Shown: in pieces, positions 58,427 to 64,000 of the stretch
How positions within the stretch are numbered: position 1 is the first letter of the stretch
Layout of the letters: each line of letters opens with the position of its first letter
NCBI RefSeq assembly: GCF_003957375.1
Contig: NZ_CP025473.1
Location: 401,001-465,000, forward strand
DNA length: 64,000 nt
Origin: Enterococcus mundtii
GTDB lineage: Bacteria; Bacillota; Bacilli; Lactobacillales; Enterococcaceae
Direction of reading: 5' to 3'
Notes under the pieces: model-generated
Database searches by the model: none
What the model was told of the DNA's origin: nothing
The model's input: the letters and a program-made list of their open reading frames with translations, nothing else
Program-made: the position numbers and the translations under genes

Positions 58427-58642
58427 ATGGAAAATGAAAATCTATTTGAAGTCGGTAAAACGTACGCATTTGTATCAGATTTATTTTGTTCTCCAATTGA
58501 AGCAGAAATTGAAAAAATCTATGAGAACAGTTTGATGGTTCGTGTGCTCAATTGCGCAGATGAAGACAATGAAACTGCACACAATTTACACTGGCAATTA
58601 GTCGTTCGTAAGTCAAGTGCAGTGAAAGAGTACAGCTACTAA
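58427..58642 (+). CDS. Hypothetical 71-aa protein in the agr-adjacent transcript
   Basis: GGAGG lies 8 nt before ATG 58427, giving MENENLFEVGKTYAFVSDLF and a short acidic, soluble protein ending VVRKSSAVKEYSY. The frame is open further upstream (to 58325) but without a ribosome site. The sequence looks like a small beta-barrel (VGKTYAFVSD, AEIEKIYENSLMVRVL), but no family is recognised. It lies between the P3-like element and a terminator, so it may be co-regulated with the agr-like system. Confidence 0.65.
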   Translation: MENENLFEVGKTYAFVSDLFCSPIEAEIEKIYENSLMVRVLNCADEDNETAHNLHWQLVVRKSSAVKEYSY

Positions 58643-58943
58643 TAGTAACTGTTCATGAATAAAAATTAGTATTTTGATAAATAGGCAGCCAAATCTTGAA
58701 TGATGGAAATCATTTTTGGATTTGACTGCCTATTTTTACTTTTAAAGGTAAAGGAAAAGTTAGTTTTGCTTTTTTGTGGTTCTCATTAGTTTTAGGTACT
58801 TATCAAATACATCAGTTTATAGTAGAGATTCTTTTGTTTCTTCCTAAGACAACGATCGTAAAAGGATGAAGCCCCATTTTATTTTTTGTAAAGGTCTGGT
58901 AGTATAAAGAAAATAAATGGAGTAGAAAATAAATAAAAGAAAG
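58643..58943 (+). other. Intergenic region with terminator
   Basis: A terminator at 58679-58739 has arms AAATAGGCAG and CTGCCTATTT, with inner CAAATC/GATTTG, followed by T5. Beyond it is an AT-rich stretch that should contain the helicase promoter. No gene is seen. Confidence 0.7.
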
Positions 58944-61148
<2,205 letters not shown>

Positions 61149-61155
61149 ATTACGA

Positions 61156-61196
61156 AAAGCAAAGCGAGTAAAAATACATTCGCTTTGCTTTTTTAT
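61156..61196 (+). terminator. Terminator of the helicase gene
   Basis: Arms AAAAGCAAAGCGA and TCGCTTTGCTTTT followed by TT. Confidence 0.85.
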
Positions 61197-61396
61197 CCAA
61201 ATAAATATATAACTTTTATTATTTATGTCGTTTTTTAATAATCTTTATTTATAAACGGTATATAACCTTTAAATGGTATTTTAAATAACGATTATATGTG
61301 ATTAATCAAATTTTATTTATTTTGAGGATAGCGTATGACTGGCATTATTTTGAGATTACGTTTAGAATGGGATTACAATTAAAAAGGAGTGAGAAA

Positions 61397-61804
61397 ATGA
61401 TAAAACTATACACTTCGCCTAGCTGTACATCTTGCAGAAAGGCCAAAGCATGGTTACAAACGAATCATCTTGATTTTGAAGAAAAGAATATCTTTGCAGA
61501 ACCTCTATCAGAAAATGAGATACGACAAATATTGGCCGCAACAGAAGGTGGAGTCGAAGATATTATTTCTACTCGTTCAAAAGTTTATGAGAAATTAGGA
61601 ATCGATTTTAATGATTTATCTCTAAAAGAAATGATTCGCTTGTTCAAAGAATATCCATCTTTACTTAGACGTCCGATTCTACTTGATGAAAAAAGAGTAT
61701 TGATTGGATTCAATGAAGATGAAATACGAGCATTTATTCCTAGAGAAATACGAGGTGTCGCAAGAAACTTGATTTATATGAAACATAGTGTCTTGTATTC
61801 GTAA
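61397..61804 (+). CDS. spx: Spx-family transcriptional regulator
   Basis: A 135-aa thioredoxin-fold ArsC/Spx protein that binds the alpha subunit of RNA polymerase and senses oxidative or thiol stress. The redox switch C10-T-S-C13 is intact, and the Spx signature LLRRPILLDEKRVLIGFNEDEIRAF is present. AAAGGAG lies 8-9 nt before ATG 61397. A second, divergent Spx-like gene follows 17 bp downstream, so the two form an operon. Confidence 0.88.
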   Translation: MIKLYTSPSCTSCRKAKAWLQTNHLDFEEKNIFAEPLSENEIRQILAATEGGVEDIISTRSKVYEKLGIDFNDLSLKEMIRLFKEYPSLLRRPILLDEKRVLIGFNEDEIRAFIPREIRGVARNLIYMKHSVLYS

Positions 61805-61821
61805 GAATAGGAGGAGACGTT

Positions 61822-62178
61822 GTGAATATCAAAATCTATAGTTCAACGAATTGCACCATAACGGTTAAAGCCATCCAATGGTTAGAGAAAAAGAACTTAT
61901 CTTATCAATTTGTTGATCTAGAAAGTAGAGCTTTAAGTAATAAAGAAGTCAAGGAGTTATGTAGTTTTGAAAATGCAGATATTGAACAATTATTTACTAC
62001 ATGGTCATTTGAATTCAAAAAAATTAAAGCTGGACTTCCAAAAAAACAGGAAGATCAACTTCTATTTTTGTGCACTACGCAACGTCATCTTTTTAGACGT
62101 CCCTTGATCATCATCGATGATGCGCTGTTTGTTGGCTACGATCAACGATTGATGGAGCAATTGATTTTACATGAATAG
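61822..62178 (+). CDS. Spx/ArsC-like protein without redox disulfide
   Basis: A 118-aa thioredoxin-fold protein with GTG start after AGGAGG. It aligns with Spx (IKIYSSTNCTITVKAIQWLE, LFRRPLIIIDDALFVGYDQ), but the CxxC switch is C11-T-I-T14, so it cannot form the usual disulfide. It may act constitutively, sense through a single cysteine, or modulate the intact Spx encoded just upstream. It lacks the C-terminal extension of true Spx. Confidence 0.75.
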   Translation: MNIKIYSSTNCTITVKAIQWLEKKNLSYQFVDLESRALSNKEVKELCSFENADIEQLFTTWSFEFKKIKAGLPKKQEDQLLFLCTTQRHLFRRPLIIIDDALFVGYDQRLMEQLILHE

Positions 62179-62640
62179 ACTGTATCCAATTGTGTTACAT
62201 ACTGAAAAAGGCAATTGGAATCATCGATTTTTCCTTAGTAACAAGCCAAAGAATCAAAATCTCACTTACCTGTTCTCTGTTTTTTTGGCTTATTACCAAA
62301 GGCGCGTTGCCTATTTTTCGTAAAGAAACTAGTGATAACTAGCAAAAAGTGTAAGAGGTAAATCGTATATTCTAAAATAAAACATTTCGACTTTTTCGTA
62401 TTTCTACTATAAAGAGGATCAGAATTGAAAGTATACCAGATCGATTTATCAGAAATAGTGATTGACAACTAAATAGAATAAATGGTATATTTTTTTTTGT
62501 TGTTTTTTGTTTATTACTGATTTTAATCGTGTAAATAAAACTTTAAATAGTGCTTGACGAATAGAAAAACACATGTTAATATAACTTTTGTTGTTTGAGG
62601 AATTCATCAAGGAATGTTGTCTCTGCAAAAGAAGAGGTAA
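62179..62640. other. AT-rich intergenic region before the rRNA operon
   Basis: No gene or RNA is supported. An inverted repeat CCAATTG/CAATTGG near 62187-62220 could be a weak terminator for the Spx pair. Confidence 0.5.
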
Positions 62641-62649
62641 AAAAAGTTG

Positions 62650-62678
62650 TTGACAAATAACAAACAATGAGTTATGAT
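62650..62678 (+). promoter_or_regulatory. rRNA promoter P1
   Basis: TTGACA (62650-62655), a 17-nt spacer and TATGAT (62673-62678), upstream of the 16S gene. Confidence 0.8.
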
Positions 62679-62736
62679 GAGTGAGTTGCTAAAACGACCT
62701 CGTGAAAAACGAGTTCAAAAAACTTTTAAAAAATAG

Positions 62737-62765
62737 TTGACAATCATCCGAGAGTTTGCTAAGAT
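62737..62765 (+). promoter_or_regulatory. rRNA promoter P2
   Basis: TTGACA (62737-62742), a 17-nt spacer and TAAGAT (62760-62765). The tandem pair with P1 is the usual Firmicutes rrn arrangement. A transcribed leader of about 200 nt follows, including ACCTTTGAAAACTGAACAAA and processing-stem sequences. Confidence 0.82.
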
Positions 62766-62970
62766 ATAAAAGTTGCTACGGCAATCACAAATGATAAGTT
62801 GAGGCAGTTGTGTTTCATTTATCACGTAGACCTTTGAAAACTGAACAAAGTAAGACAAACCAAATGTGTAGGGCGTCTTGATTCAATTCAAGACAACAAA
62901 CATTTTTAACAAGCAAGCAATATGCTAGCAAACAAATTGAGCTTAACAATCGCAAGATTGTTCTAACTTT

Positions 62971-64000
<1,030 letters not shown>

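Overview
This window is chromosomal DNA of a low-GC Gram-positive coccus, almost certainly an Enterococcus of the E. faecium/mundtii/hirae/durans group. The support is the enterococcal-type 16S rRNA gene at the right end, the tyrS-tdcA-tyrP tyramine module, the malR-malM-malB-malP/malT maltose locus in its enterococcal order, AGGAGG-type ribosome binding sites and TTGACA/TATAAT promoters. The species is not fixed. From memory the 16S differs from E. faecium at two paired helix positions.

Layout. 0-5 kb: 3' part of tyrS, then tyrosine decarboxylase and the tyrosine/tyramine exchanger. 5-13 kb: maltose regulon, with malR, malM, malB and malP leftward, malT rightward, and MalR-type operators built into both promoters. 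13-22 kb: single genes (nuclease-like, GNAT, a decayed DUF3788 gene, a large membrane protein), the padC/padR phenolic-acid pair, a MerR/MFS/DUF4811 efflux unit, and a MazEF-type toxin-antitoxin pair whose antitoxin has an internal stop. 22-34 kb: cell-envelope stress functions, namely a fused ABC transporter divergent from a two-component system, a PadR-DUF1700-DUF4097 operon, a frameshifted SPFH gene and a yxeA-ABC-permease operon. 34-40 kb: an RpiR regulator, a TnpB remnant, an alpha-glucoside PTS/GH4 operon and a second, fully decayed MazEF. 40-55 kb: a cell-wall hydrolase, an orphan LacI regulator, a MacB-like ABC pair, two AI-2E-family transporters flanking a trehalose-6-phosphate hydrolase, and a zinc-binding lipoprotein behind a Zur-like box.

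55-59 kb holds the most interesting system, an agr/fsr-like quorum-sensing locus read leftward as agrB-agrD-agrC-agrA. A 36-codon propeptide gene that conventional gene calling would miss encodes a new-looking thiolactone core, CCFGM. Upstream, two inverted copies of a 34-bp element (29/34 identical) face outward as the S. aureus P2 and P3 promoters do. The rightward copy leads into a possible transcript of about 550 nt with a hairpin carrying a C-rich loop (UCCCCUUCCCC), a 71-codon gene and a terminator. This layout resembles an RNAIII-type effector RNA, but that is inference. agrB is frameshifted as written. 59-64 kb: an SF1 helicase, two Spx-family genes, and an rRNA operon with tandem promoters and the first ~1030 nt of 16S.

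The window shows repeated small-scale decay: nonsense codons in two antitoxins and in a secreted protein, single-base frameshifts in the SPFH gene and agrB, and remnants of DUF3788, DUF2087 and TnpB genes. Some single-base lesions could be assembly errors and should be checked against reads.
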